A DNA stretch of 64,000 bases from Corallococcus caeni (GCF_036245865.1 NZ_BTTW01000001.1:310001-374000); one strand, 5' to 3'; positions 16,736 through 26,258 are shown, counted from the first letter of the stretch. Notes: generated from the letters alone by a model not told the origin. Program-made: numbers and translations.

Positions 16736-18565
16736 ATGCTGCGCCGACTCCTCCCCACATTGCTCGCGCTGGGTTGTGGCCTGCTGGCCCTCGGATGGGG
16801 GCTGGTGAGCCTCCAGCGCATCTTCACCCAGGAGCGTGAGGACGCCCGGGCCCAGGTGCGCTCGCGGCGCGTCGCCCTGGAGCAGCTGGCGGCGGAGTCG
16901 CTGCGCACCGCGCTGGCGCAGCGGATGAAGACCCACCTGCCGAAGCTCAACGCGGCCGTGGGGGATCCGCTGCTGCCCGCGGAGGGCTACTACCTGCTCT
17001 TCCGCGGCCACCAGTTCCTGCCGCGCGTGGACTGGCCCCGGGAGGGCACGGACGTCCCCGCCCAGGCCACCTACACGCTGCTGGCGCACGCGCTGGAGGA
17101 CGGCCCTGTGCCGGCGCCCTTCCAGGAGCGGCTCGCGCGGCTGCGCGCGGCGGAGGCCGCCCTGGTCTCCGGCAGGGAGGCGCGCACGGACGCGGCGGTG
17201 GAGGCGCTCCTGCGCTACCACGCGGCGCACCCGCTGCCGCCGGATCAGGAGCTGCCCTTCACCCTGCTCATGGTGGAGTACCTCCAGCGCGGAGGGGACA
17301 CGCCGCTGCTCATCCGGGCGCTGGTGCGCGAGGGCCTTCCGGAGGAGCTGGGCGGCATGGCGCGGGACCCGGGCCTGCAGCGCAACCTGCTGCGTGCCCG
17401 GCCCCAGCTCACGCGGCCGGACTTCGACTTCCTCCAGGCGCGCATCGTGGCGCTGAGCCAAGCGCTGGTGGAGCCCCATGACGCCTTCGTCGCGCGTGTG
17501 CAGGAGGCCGGCGCGGGCGCGCTGGTGCTGCCGGAGCCGCTGGACGGCCCCACGCTGCTGGCCGAGCAGTGGTACGTGGAGCCCGCGGCCGAGCAGGTGC
17601 ACGGGCTGGCCGTGGACATGTCCGCGCTGCTCGAGGACCTGACCCAGGAGCTGCGCGGGCGCAACCTCATCCCCAAGGACGGCCAGGTGCGGCTGGGGCC
17701 CGGCGGCGTGGCGCGGCCCCTGAAGCATCCGGGGCTGGAGGTGGCCACGCCCGGATGGGCCGCGGCGGAAGCCGACATCGAGGCCCGCTACGGCCTGAAG
17801 ACGCTGCTGGTCGCGGCGTGCGGCGCGCTCGCGGCGGCCATCGCGGCGCTGGCGGTGGTGGCCCAGCAGCGCAAGTACCGCTTCGTGGAGCTCAAGAGCG
17901 ACTTCGTCTCCACCGTGTCGCACGAGCTGCGCACGCCGCTCGCGTCCATCCGCCTCTTGGGGGAGACGCTGGAGCGCCGGCTGGGCCAGAGCCCGGAGGC
18001 CGGGGACTACCCCACCCGCATCGTGCGAGCGGCGGAGGGCCTGCACTTCCTGGTGGAGAACATCCTGTCCTTCAACCGCATCGACAAGGGGCGGTGGGCG
18101 CTGAGGCCCGCGCACGTGCGGCTGGAGGAGGCGGTGGGCACGCTGCGCGAGGACCTGCAGGACGCCGTCACCGTGCCGGTGGAGATCCGCTCGGAGGTGG
18201 CCGACGTGGAGCTGGACGCGGACGCGTCGCTCGTCCGGATGCTCTTCGCCAACCTGGGCCGCAACGCCTGCCTCTACAACCAGCGCAGCCCCGTGGTGCT
18301 GACCGTGCGCGCCTATCCGCAGCCGGGCTTTGGCGCCACGGTGCTCTTCAGCGACAACGGCGTGGGCATCCCCCAGGAGGAATGGGAGCGGGTGTTCCAG
18401 GACTTCTACCGGCTGACAACCCCCGGGCCGGAGGTGCATGGAAGTGGCCTGGGGCTGGCGCTGTGCCGCAGAATCATGGGCCTGCACCAGGGCAGCATCC
18501 AGGTGGCCTCCTCCGGCCCTGAAGGCACGACCTTCGCCCTGACCTTTCCCGAGACGCGCCGATGA
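16736..18565 (+). CDS. Membrane sensor histidine kinase
   Basis: 609 residues. TM1 is at about 5-25, followed by a large periplasmic sensor region (about 26-355) with no recognised domain, and TM2 at about 360-378. The HisKA box is SHELRTPLASIRLL with His396. The HATPase domain has NLGRNACLYN (N-box; the usual Glu is replaced), FSDNGVGIP (G1) and GSGLGLALC (G2). The stop overlaps the ATG of the response regulator (ATGA). The pair probably senses an envelope signal. It may regulate the divergent YXWGXW gene, from position only. Confidence 0.9.
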   Translation: MLRRLLPTLLALGCGLLALGWGLVSLQRIFTQEREDARAQVRSRRVALEQLAAESLRTALAQRMKTHLPKLNAAVGDPLLPAEGYYLLFRGHQFLPRVDWPREGTDVPAQATYTLLAHALEDGPVPAPFQERLARLRAAEAALVSGREARTDAAVEALLRYHAAHPLPPDQELPFTLLMVEYLQRGGDTPLLIRALVREGLPEELGGMARDPGLQRNLLRARPQLTRPDFDFLQARIVALSQALVEPHDAFVARVQEAGAGALVLPEPLDGPTLLAEQWYVEPAAEQVHGLAVDMSALLEDLTQELRGRNLIPKDGQVRLGPGGVARPLKHPGLEVATPGWAAAEADIEARYGLKTLLVAACGALAAAIAALAVVAQQRKYRFVELKSDFVSTVSHELRTPLASIRLLGETLERRLGQSPEAGDYPTRIVRAAEGLHFLVENILSFNRIDKGRWALRPAHVRLEEAVGTLREDLQDAVTVPVEIRSEVADVELDADASLVRMLFANLGRNACLYNQRSPVVLTVRAYPQPGFGATVLFSDNGVGIPQEEWERVFQDFYRLTTPGPEVHGSGLGLALCRRIMGLHQGSIQVASSGPEGTTFALTFPETRR

Positions 18566-19287
18566 CGACGCAGACGACGCCCCCCTCCACCCGCCCCTCC
18601 ATCCTCATCGTCGAGGACGACGCGAACCTGCGCATGGGCCTGCGCGACAACCTGCGCGACGAGGGCTACGACGTGACGGACGCCCCGTCCGCGAAGGACG
18701 CCGCGCCGCACCTGCAGTCGCGCGCGTTCGACCTGCTCATCCTGGACGTGATGCTGCCGGGCGAAGACGGCTACAGCTTCTGCCGCCGCCTGCGCGCGGA
18801 GGGCGTGAAGAGCATGGTGCTGATGCTCACCGCGCGCTCGCTGGAGGACGACCTGGTGCGCGGCTTCGAGGCCGGCGCGCAGGACTACCTCACCAAGCCC
18901 TACCGCCTGCGCGAGCTGCTCGCGCGCGTGCAGGCGCTGGTGCGCCGGGCGGGCACGGCGCCGCCGCAGGTGCTGACCTTTGGCGCCTTCACGCTGGACC
19001 TGGGCCGCCGCGCGGTGCTGCGGGCGGACGGCGGCGAGGTGGACCTGACGCGCACGGAGTTCGACCTGCTGGCATTCCTGCTGCGCCACCGCGATCGCGC
19101 GCTGCCCCGGGGCGAAATCCTGGACGCGGTGTGGGGCCGCGACGTCGTGGTGGATCCGCGCACGGTGGACAACTTCGTGTCGAACCTGAAGAAGAAGCTC
19201 GGGTGGACGAGCACGTCGGGCTTCACCATCCACACGCTGCGCGGCGTGGGCTACCGCATGGAAGTCACGAGCGGCGGCCCCTCATGA
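18562..19287 (+). CDS. OmpR/PhoB-family response regulator
   Basis: 241 residues. The receiver domain has the acidic pocket VEDD at 17-20, phospho-acceptor Asp62 in LLILDVMLPGEDGY and the conserved Lys in YLTKPYR (about 112). A winged-helix DNA-binding domain (about 133-236) ends in GFTIHTLRGVGYRME, the typical OmpR wing. It is translated in coupling with the upstream kinase. Confidence 0.95.
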   Translation: MTTQTTPPSTRPSILIVEDDANLRMGLRDNLRDEGYDVTDAPSAKDAAPHLQSRAFDLLILDVMLPGEDGYSFCRRLRAEGVKSMVLMLTARSLEDDLVRGFEAGAQDYLTKPYRLRELLARVQALVRRAGTAPPQVLTFGAFTLDLGRRAVLRADGGEVDLTRTEFDLLAFLLRHRDRALPRGEILDAVWGRDVVVDPRTVDNFVSNLKKKLGWTSTSGFTIHTLRGVGYRMEVTSGGPS

Positions 19288-19404
19288 CAAAATCATGACC
19301 GACACATGGAGCCCTGTCGGCCTTCCGGCTGGCGGGACTTCGTACCTTGCATCTTGTGGGGACGGGACGCCTGGAGCGTCCGCTCCAACCAGGAGGCGGG
19401 TCAG

Positions 19405-20160
19405 ATGTTTGAGTCGGTCATCGAACGGCGGGGAGTGCGCTCGGGACGGTTCGGCACGGGCGCGTGGGTGTCCATCAGCGTGCACGCGGGGCTCCTGGGC
19501 CTGGTGTTCTTCATCTCCGGACGCGTGCCCGACACCATCGAGCAGCCGGATCCGGTCATCGTCTTCCACCCGCCCGCCATCCGGAAGGGCGTGAAGCAGA
19601 CGGCGCAGCCGAAGCCGGCCACGGCCGCTCCGGCGCCGAAGCCCAAGCCGCGCACGGACCGCATCCCGCTCCACCCGAAGCCGCTGCCCACGGACCCGCC
19701 GGAGGCGAAGCCGGATCCGGAGCCGACGACGGTCGCGGACGCGGCGGGCACGACCGATGCGACGGGCACGGGCGAGTCCGGGCCGGTGGGCGACCCGAAC
19801 GGGAATCCGGACAGCGACAGCCCCATCGGCGTCGTGGGTGTGCCGGTGATCACGGCCGCCCCTACCGGCACGGACGTGCTGCCCTTCCAGGGCGGGATGA
19901 CGCCGCCCCGGATGCTGAGCGGTTCACAGTTCAGCTACACGCTCGAGGCGCGGCGCGCGGGTGTCGAAGGGATGATCATCGCGAAGTGCGTCATCACCAC
20001 GGAGGGCCGGGTGCGCGACTGCCGCATCATCAAGGGCCTGCCGTTCATGGATGACGCGGTGCTGGAGTCGCTCTACTCGCGCACGTATCAGCCCCTCACC
20101 TTCCAGGGCCGCCCGGTGAACGTGTCGTACACGTTCAACATCAAGCTGAAGATGCCCTAG
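19405..20160 (+). CDS. TonB-like energy transducer protein
   Basis: 251 residues. A single TM is near 18-38, a Pro/Lys-rich periplasm-spanning linker covers about 55-130, and a C-terminal TonB domain (about 170-251) contains GVEGMIIAKCVITTEGRVRDC and ends in VNVSYTFNIKLKMP. AGGAGG lies 9 bases before ATG 19405, which fixes the start; the frame is open further upstream only by chance. Such proteins energise outer-membrane transport with ExbB/ExbD, which are not in this window. Myxobacteria have many TonB paralogues, so the partner is unknown. Confidence 0.8.
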   Translation: MFESVIERRGVRSGRFGTGAWVSISVHAGLLGLVFFISGRVPDTIEQPDPVIVFHPPAIRKGVKQTAQPKPATAAPAPKPKPRTDRIPLHPKPLPTDPPEAKPDPEPTTVADAAGTTDATGTGESGPVGDPNGNPDSDSPIGVVGVPVITAAPTGTDVLPFQGGMTPPRMLSGSQFSYTLEARRAGVEGMIIAKCVITTEGRVRDCRIIKGLPFMDDAVLESLYSRTYQPLTFQGRPVNVSYTFNIKLKMP

Positions 20161-20166
20161 CGGCGG

Positions 20167-20198
20167 GTCCGGGTGTCCGCCAGTGAAAGCGCCCGGAC
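20167..20198 (+). terminator. Putative hairpin after TonB-like gene
   Basis: GTCCGGG and CCCGGAC form a perfect 7-bp stem with an 18-base loop, 7 bases after the stop. No T-run follows. The rest of the 191-base gap to 20352 shows no gene. Confidence 0.35.
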
Positions 20199-20351
20199 GC
20201 CCGGCTCCCCCGCGGGAAGGGAAAAGAATCGCGGCGGAAGTGCGGGCCCGTTAGGAAAGTCCCGTCGCGCCTGGCCATGTGCGCGATACCGGCACCGGAA
20301 GGAGCGGGCCTCCCCCGGCCCGCTTCCGGTGCCGGTCCCTTTTCAAGCGCG

Positions 20352-21839
20352 ATGGCGGACACCTGGTACGACGCGGTGGTGGTGGGTGCGGGCTTCGGTG
20401 GCCTGGGCACCGCCTTGGAGTTGTGTCGCCGGGGCGCCCGGGTGGCGCTGTGCGAAGGGCTCAACTACCCGGGTGGCTGCGCGAGCACCTTCCGGCGCGG
20501 CGGCTACGCCTTCGAGTCCGGCGCCACGCTCTTCTCCGGCTTCGGCGAGCACCAGCTCTTCGCCCGGTGGATCCGCGAGCACGCGCTGGACGTGACGGTG
20601 GACTGGTTGGATCCCCTGGTGGAGCTGCGAGCCCCGGGGATGCGGCTGCCGGTGCACCGCGACCGCGAACGACTCATCGCTGAGATCTGCGCGCTGCCCG
20701 GGGCGCCCGTGCAGGGCGTGCGGCGCTTCTTCGCGTTGCAAGCCCAGGTGGCCGGTGCGCTGTGGCCGCTGTTCGATGACCCGGACCTGCTGCCACCCTT
20801 GAGCCTGAAGACCCTGCTGCGCCACGCGGGGCGCGTGGGGTCCTACGCGCCGCTGATGCGGTGGCTGGGCCGGCCCCTGGGCGCGGTGCTCGCTCAGCAC
20901 GGGCTGGAGGGCTTCACGCCGCTGCGCACGTACCTGGATGCGCTCTGTCAGATCACCGTGCAGTGCTCTGCCGCGGAGGCGGAGACGCCGTTCGCGTTCG
21001 CGGCGATGGACTACTACTGGCGCGGCACGGGCCATGTCCGGGGCGGCATCGGTCGGCTGGCGACGGCGCTGACGAAGGCCATCACGGACCGGGGCGGCGA
21101 CGTGCTCCTGGCGAACCGGGTGCGCGCGGTGACGCCCGTGGACGGAGGCTGGAAGGTGACGGCGCGCAGGGGAGAGCTGCTCGCCCGGCACGTGGTGGCC
21201 AACGTGTTGCCTCACGGGCTGCGAACGCTGCTGGATGCGCGGATGGGCCAGGTCCCCAAGCTGGATGCGCTGGCGAAGCGCGTGGACGGCGGCTGGGGCG
21301 CGGCGATGCTGTACCTGGTGGTGCGGCCACCCGAAGGTGACTCCGGCGGCGCGCACCACTTCGACATGGTGCGCGATGAGCAGGCGCCCTTCATCGAGGG
21401 AAACCACCTCTTCGCCTCCGTGAGCGGAGCGGCGGACGAAGGGCGCGCGCGGCCGGGCCAGCGCACCGTGACGGTGTCCACGCACGTGCCGCTGAAGAAG
21501 GTCGCGGGCATGACGCCTGAGGAACAGGCGCCCTACTTCACCGGGCTCCACGCGCGGATGCGCGAGAACCTGGACGCGCTGCTCCCCGAGTGGACGGCCA
21601 ACGTCGTGCACGTCATGACGGGGTCCCCCCGCACATTCCAGCGCTTCACGCTGCGGGAGTCGGGCGCGGTGGGCGGCGTGCCCCGGCGCGCAGGCTTGGA
21701 CAACTACCGCATCCTGGGACCTTTCCAGGCCCAGCGCGGGCTGTGGCTCGTGGGGGACTCCGTGTTCCCGGGCCAGAGCACGCTCGCCACCGCGGTGGGC
21801 GGCGTGCGCACCGCCGCGAGCATCGCCGCGGTGCGCTGA
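20352..21839 (+). CDS. FAD-dependent oxidoreductase, phytoene desaturase/CrtISO-like
   Basis: 495 residues. An N-terminal dinucleotide-binding motif VVVGAGFGGLG (about 9-19) is followed by the acidic end of strand 2 (CEGLNYPGG). The YPGGCAS-type segment is typical of carotenoid isomerases and desaturases. The C-terminal FAD motif is GLWLVGDSVFPGQSTLATAVGG. No other carotenoid genes are adjacent, so the substrate may be a different polyene, retinoid-like or amino compound. The start at ATG 20352 skips 25 upstream codons that are not conserved-looking. Confidence 0.75.
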   Translation: MADTWYDAVVVGAGFGGLGTALELCRRGARVALCEGLNYPGGCASTFRRGGYAFESGATLFSGFGEHQLFARWIREHALDVTVDWLDPLVELRAPGMRLPVHRDRERLIAEICALPGAPVQGVRRFFALQAQVAGALWPLFDDPDLLPPLSLKTLLRHAGRVGSYAPLMRWLGRPLGAVLAQHGLEGFTPLRTYLDALCQITVQCSAAEAETPFAFAAMDYYWRGTGHVRGGIGRLATALTKAITDRGGDVLLANRVRAVTPVDGGWKVTARRGELLARHVVANVLPHGLRTLLDARMGQVPKLDALAKRVDGGWGAAMLYLVVRPPEGDSGGAHHFDMVRDEQAPFIEGNHLFASVSGAADEGRARPGQRTVTVSTHVPLKKVAGMTPEEQAPYFTGLHARMRENLDALLPEWTANVVHVMTGSPRTFQRFTLRESGAVGGVPRRAGLDNYRILGPFQAQRGLWLVGDSVFPGQSTLATAVGGVRTAASIAAVR

Positions 21840-21951
21840 ATCATCGCGTTACAACTCAACCCTTTATCCACCGCTCGACTGGAATCCGCGCTAGCAGGTT
21901 CTGGCGCGGTCGTGGACCGCATATCATTCGCGTCCCCCTCAAGGAGGACAC

Positions 21952-22209
21952 ATGCGGTCAATCATTCTCGGTGGTCTGCTGGCGATGGCGGTGGGCTGTG
22001 GCGGTCCCATGGAGCAGGAGGAGCCGGCGGACCTGGCCTCTCAGAAGGCGCCGCTCCCCGACTGCTCCAACGAGCCGAACGCGAACCTGTACCGGTACTA
22101 CAGCGACGCCGCGCACACCCAGCTCATCGGTGAGTATGGATGCTATTGCGGCGGGCTCTACTACTGGGGCGGCCGGTCGGTCTACTCGGAGTACATCCAG
22201 GAGTGCTGA
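21952..22209 (+). CDS. Small cysteine-containing lipoprotein, copy 1 (DUF6289-like)
   Basis: 85 residues. The signal peptide ends in a lipobox (LAMAVGC, Cys16), giving a lipid-anchored mature protein of about 70 residues. The mature part has Asn/Tyr-rich YYSDAAHTQLIGEYGCYCGG, which resembles DUF6289-type small proteins; this family name is from memory. Four cysteines in the mature core could form disulfides. AAGGAGG lies 5 bases before the ATG. A paralogue follows 55 bases downstream. Function unknown. Confidence 0.75.
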   Translation: MRSIILGGLLAMAVGCGGPMEQEEPADLASQKAPLPDCSNEPNANLYRYYSDAAHTQLIGEYGCYCGGLYYWGGRSVYSEYIQEC

Positions 22210-22264
22210 GCCGGCCCGCGCTCAAACACAAACAGAACCTGTCTTTCCCCCTCACGGAGAACAC

Positions 22265-22516
22265 ATGCGTAGGTTCCTGATTGGCGGTCTGTTGGCGATG
22301 GCGGTCGGCTGTGGCGGTCCCATGGAGCAGGAGGAGGAGTCGAACCTGGCCTCACAGGAGTCGGCGCTCCCGGACTGCATGAACACCGACAACATGATCA
22401 CGTACTTCAACGACGCGAACCACTCGATCATCGTCGGTCAGCGCGGGTGCTACTGCGGAAGCTGGGTGAACTGGGGCCAGGTGTCCACGAGCTACTGGGA
22501 GAACACCAGCTGCTAG
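22265..22516 (+). CDS. Small cysteine-containing lipoprotein, copy 2 (DUF6289-like)
   Basis: 83 residues. The signal peptide and first mature residues are nearly identical to copy 1 (GGLLAMAVGCGGPMEQEE). The rest is diverged but keeps the pattern YFNDANHSIIVGQRGCYCG. This is a tandem duplication in which the export segment is conserved and the mature part has drifted. Its stop codon TAG overlaps the stop of the convergent ammonia-lyase gene through a shared CTAG palindrome at 22513-22516. Confidence 0.75.
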   Translation: MRRFLIGGLLAMAVGCGGPMEQEEESNLASQESALPDCMNTDNMITYFNDANHSIIVGQRGCYCGSWVNWGQVSTSYWENTSC

Positions 22517-24750
22517 GCCACACCTGACACCAGGGGAGTGATTGAAGTCCGCGTCTCGCCAAGGATCCGCGCAGCCTCCACGGCGGCGTCCTCTGGCCTG
22601 ACGCTGGTGTCGGAGATGCCGGCGATGAGCCGGGTGCGGTCGTGGTCCACCGCGCCCGGCTTCGCCCAGGTGTCCGCGTCCGGCGCGGTGAGGTACGCGG
22701 AGAAGGCGTGGTGCCCGGAGCCGGGGCGCTCGCCAATCACATGCACCAGGGCGCGCGGACGCGGGTCCCCTTCCGCGCCGAACAGCAGGCGGCCCACCTG
22801 GTAGCCCGCGCGCACCCGGCCGTGCTTCACCACCAGCACCTCCGGCGCCACCCTCCAGCCCGTCGCGTCCAGCTCCGCGCGCAGCCGCGCCAGGAACGGC
22901 GCCAGGTGACCCTCGTCCATCAGCGAGCGCGGATCCAGACCATCCGAGATGACGAGCTGCGCGTCCCACCGTCCGCCGTGCCGGTCGCGCAGCGCGCGCA
23001 CCGTGGCTTCCGATGCCGTGTCCAGCGACTCGCCGGACGGCGGATGCAGGATGTAGTCGCGCCGGTCCTCGGAGCACGTCCGCAGGCGCACCGCGCCCGG
23101 CAGGGCCTCCACCGCCGCGTCGGACAGCTCCGACCACAGCCCCACCTTGGCGTCCTCGTACAACTGCCGCAGGTCCTTCTCCAGCGACGGCTCCAGCGTC
23201 CAGGTCTCCTTGCCGTGCCCCACCGCCAGCGGCACGCTCCGGGCGCGCACCTGGGCCATCTGCGCCTCCGCCTCCACGCGCAGCTCCGCCTCCGTCCGCG
23301 TGTCGCCCTTGGCCCGGCGATAGTGCACGTAGACGTGCGCGGGGTCTCCGAAGTGCTTCGTGGGCCGCCCGTCGGCGTCGATGACGCCCAGGCGCTGGAA
23401 GAACGCCCACATCCGGTCATCCACCTTCAGGCCGTACCGCTCGCGCAGCCGCACGTGGTCCTGGAAGGACGTCGTGAGGTAGCTGAGCATCGGATCATTC
23501 CGCGTGGGCAGCGCCATCAGGTACGCGGGCCCGGCCTCCGCGAGCTGCTCCTGGCACCAGCCCAGGTCATCCAGCGTCACGTCCATGTGCAGCGTGGAGC
23601 AGACGTCCAGGCCCAGCGTGAGCCCGTGCAACTTGCCCATCACGATGTCTTCCAGGCAGCAGCGCACCAGCTGTTCGCGCGTGCGGAACACCTCCGGCCC
23701 GATGAAGCCCGCCACGTCGTTGACGTGCACCCACGGCGCCGCCTCGCGCCCCGAGCCCGCCTGCGCGATGGCCACCCGGCGCTTCAGGGCCCGCGCGAAG
23801 CCGTACTTGCGCGACTCATGGATGAGCATGTCCGTGCCGTGGTGATGCCCGTTCGTCGCGTCCGCGCCCTGCCCCGTCTCGAAGTACAGACCCCACGGCC
23901 CGGTGCGCGCCGCCGCGTGCGCCACCATCTTCTCCAGCGTCACGTCGAAGGTGCGGTTGGCCGCCTCGTTCCCACCCAGGCTCTGGAACCAGATGCCCGT
24001 GGTGCCCGGACGCAGCGCCTCCACCTGCGCCTGCACGTCGATGTGCGCGAGCACGCAGTGGGGCATCACCTCCTCCAGCCCGAACGTCGTCAGCACGTCG
24101 TGCAGCGCGGACTCCACCGCGGCCACCGACGCCACGTCCGACGACACCGGGTTGGTGCCCAGCACCACGTCGCCCACCGCGAAGGACCACCCGTTGAAGA
24201 CCTGCCAGCGGATGTCGTCCGGATGATCCGTGGGCGAGTTGGGCTGCAACCGCGCGCCCAGGTAGCCCTTCGCGCCCACGCGGCTGCCCGGCAGCGGATG
24301 GAAGATGCGCCCACCCACCGCCTTCAGCTCCGCGTCGGTCATCAGCTTCACGACGCACGCGATGACGTCGCTGGGGAGCCCGTCGATGACGGCGTGCACC
24401 TGTGACTCGGGCGCGGTGAGCAGGAAGTCCTTGAGCCGGCCCAGCGTCCAGTCCGCCACCCGCTTCCAGCGCGCGGAGTCCCACGCCTCCAGGTTGAAGA
24501 TGTGCAGCCGGTCCTCGAACGGAGGATGCGCGTGCACGTCGTCCAGCTGCGTGCGCGACAGCAGCGTCCGCGCCTTCTCCCGCGACGCCTCGTCCGCCGC
24601 CGCGACACCGATGGCCGCGTCGCCTTCCTTGAACGCGTTCGCCGCGCCAAGGACCTGCTGATACAGGCGCGCGTCGAAGCCGCCCGACAGGCGCTGCACG
24701 TAGTCGAAGACATCTTCGTGGGGGAGGACGTCGGCGAGACAGACGCTCAT
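22513..24750 (-). CDS. Fused ethanolamine ammonia-lyase (EutB-EutC in one protein)
   Basis: 745 residues. Residues about 1-470 match the large subunit EutB (FHPLPGSRVGAKGYLGARLQPN; FSFAVGDVVLGTNPVSSDV-like; LYFETGQGADAT; FIGPEVFRTREQLVR; a LHMD segment). After a linker with Glu/Ala-rich helices, residues about 540-745 match the small subunit EutC (AQLVISDGLDPRSL; HVIGERPGSGHHAFSAYL; DHDRTRLIAGIS). The enzyme uses adenosylcobalamin to split ethanolamine into acetaldehyde and ammonia. In enteric bacteria the subunits are separate genes. No other eut gene is adjacent, and I saw no cobalamin riboswitch upstream. Confidence 0.9.
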   Translation of the reverse strand: MSVCLADVLPHEDVFDYVQRLSGGFDARLYQQVLGAANAFKEGDAAIGVAAADEASREKARTLLSRTQLDDVHAHPPFEDRLHIFNLEAWDSARWKRVADWTLGRLKDFLLTAPESQVHAVIDGLPSDVIACVVKLMTDAELKAVGGRIFHPLPGSRVGAKGYLGARLQPNSPTDHPDDIRWQVFNGWSFAVGDVVLGTNPVSSDVASVAAVESALHDVLTTFGLEEVMPHCVLAHIDVQAQVEALRPGTTGIWFQSLGGNEAANRTFDVTLEKMVAHAAARTGPWGLYFETGQGADATNGHHHGTDMLIHESRKYGFARALKRRVAIAQAGSGREAAPWVHVNDVAGFIGPEVFRTREQLVRCCLEDIVMGKLHGLTLGLDVCSTLHMDVTLDDLGWCQEQLAEAGPAYLMALPTRNDPMLSYLTTSFQDHVRLRERYGLKVDDRMWAFFQRLGVIDADGRPTKHFGDPAHVYVHYRRAKGDTRTEAELRVEAEAQMAQVRARSVPLAVGHGKETWTLEPSLEKDLRQLYEDAKVGLWSELSDAAVEALPGAVRLRTCSEDRRDYILHPPSGESLDTASEATVRALRDRHGGRWDAQLVISDGLDPRSLMDEGHLAPFLARLRAELDATGWRVAPEVLVVKHGRVRAGYQVGRLLFGAEGDPRPRALVHVIGERPGSGHHAFSAYLTAPDADTWAKPGAVDHDRTRLIAGISDTSVRPEDAAVEAARILGETRTSITPLVSGVA

Positions 24751-24875
24751 GGGCCGAGAGGTTTAACCGGCGGCGCCGTCGCGCCACCATCCCCCGAGGG
24801 CGTTGTCACCTGTGCAACGCCCGGATGCTTGCTCACCACGATGCTTGGAGTTGCAATCGTTTGCGCGCTGAAAAC

Positions 24876-26258
24876 TCACCCACCGTCCCGGCCCGGCACG
24901 CAGCCTGCGGGAGGCTTCCAGGTAAGCAACGCGTCCACCCGCGCGTCCTGCACCCGCGACACACCTTCCGGTGCATCGAGCTTGTTGACGCCGGGCTCGC
25001 GCGTGAAGTCGAGCTCCCGGACGGGGACGGGCGCCGCCGGGCAGCCTTCCTGGAACGTCGCCTCCGCTTCGTTCATGAGCACGTTCGCGTGGTCCTCGCC
25101 GGGAGCCCACGAATCGGGAAACGTGAACCGGCCCGATACGAGCTCCGCGCCTCCGGGAGGGAACCAGTTCCAGCTCAGGACCGTCTGCGCCGTGGAGCCT
25201 CCGAAGACCCCTCCCGCGACGCCACCCAGGAGGCTTTCATCCGTCGCGGGCCATTCGACGCGGAGGCCCTTCGGCACCGGGATGCGCAGGGCCTCCACCT
25301 GCACCTCGTCTTTCACCTCGGGCTCCAGCAGCAACATCCACGTCAGCTCGCGGAGCCGCTCCGGGGCCACGCGCCCCACCCTCACTCCGGACCGGCGTGC
25401 GGCATCTGTTCCGGCCGCGTCCACCTTGCCGTCGGGCATCAACGCCAGGTTGGAGCAACTGCGCGAGCGGTACGCGGTCCCCGTTGCCAGGTGGTAGGCG
25501 TCGAGCTGATCACAGAAGCCGTAGTGCCCCCGGCGGCCACGGATCACCAGCCAGCCGTCCACCGGCACGCGGATGCGGCCCAGCGGCAGCACCGCCTGGA
25601 CATTCCGCGCCTTCGGGTTGATCGCGAGGCATCCTCGCCATGCCTTGTACCGAAGCCGGGAGGGCTGCTTCCGGGCTTCCTTCATGCAGTCGGGCGGAGG
25701 CGGCGGATCCGCGTCGAACGTCCCGGGGCGGCGGTTCTCCAGCCGGAAGGCCTTCTCAGCCCGCGCGCGCCAGGCTTCCGTCTCCGCACCGCACGCACCG
25801 GCCTTCACGGGGCACAACAGGGGCGCCAGCCGATGCTTCGGCGAAGCCTCACGCGCCAGCACGTCGCGAAGGTCCGGGGGAATCACGATAGTCCGCGCCC
25901 CGGCACCGCCCAGCTCCAATTGGGACTCGAAGTACGCCTTGCCTCCATCACGCCACCACGTCTTCAACGCGAGCGCGGGGACGACGTGCTCCTCGTCCCA
26001 GCTCAGCGGCTCCCGCGTCTCCTCCTGACGAGCGATGCCGAAGCAGCGGTGGCTCAGCAGCAGCATGAGGCCCGTCCGCGCCTCCTTCACGTCGCCGTCC
26101 TCCGGGAGCGCCTCCATCCGCGCGTCGAACGCGGCCAGCTCCTCCTTCGCGGCCGTCCAATCGGCGGTGTCCGGCTTGCACGGGACGATGGAAGGCGCGG
26201 CCGCCAGCAGCCAACCCAGCCCGAACGACACCACGAGGGACACGGACATGCCCGCCAT
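24876..26258 (-). CDS. Secreted protein of unknown function
   Basis: 460 residues with a signal peptide (about 1-21, GWLLAAAPS). The body has several cysteines, a Trp-rich EPLSWDEEHVV segment, Arg/Pro-rich stretches and a beta-rich C-terminal part (VSGRFTFPDSWAPGEDHANVLMNEAEATF). I recognise no domain. It lies 44 bases downstream of the alpha/beta hydrolase on the same strand, so it may be the last gene of a kinase-hydrolase-unknown unit. An alternative start ATG 26249 would shorten it by three residues. Confidence 0.65.
   Translation of the reverse strand: MAGMSVSLVVSFGLGWLLAAAPSIVPCKPDTADWTAAKEELAAFDARMEALPEDGDVKEARTGLMLLLSHRCFGIARQEETREPLSWDEEHVVPALALKTWWRDGGKAYFESQLELGGAGARTIVIPPDLRDVLAREASPKHRLAPLLCPVKAGACGAETEAWRARAEKAFRLENRRPGTFDADPPPPPDCMKEARKQPSRLRYKAWRGCLAINPKARNVQAVLPLGRIRVPVDGWLVIRGRRGHYGFCDQLDAYHLATGTAYRSRSCSNLALMPDGKVDAAGTDAARRSGVRVGRVAPERLRELTWMLLLEPEVKDEVQVEALRIPVPKGLRVEWPATDESLLGGVAGGVFGGSTAQTVLSWNWFPPGGAELVSGRFTFPDSWAPGEDHANVLMNEAEATFQEGCPAAPVPVRELDFTREPGVNKLDAPEGVSRVQDARVDALLTWKPPAGCVPGRDGG

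Noticed and set aside
24751..24875. Cobalamin riboswitch before the ammonia-lyase gene
   Set aside because: I looked for a B12-box-like segment and found none in this 125-base gap.
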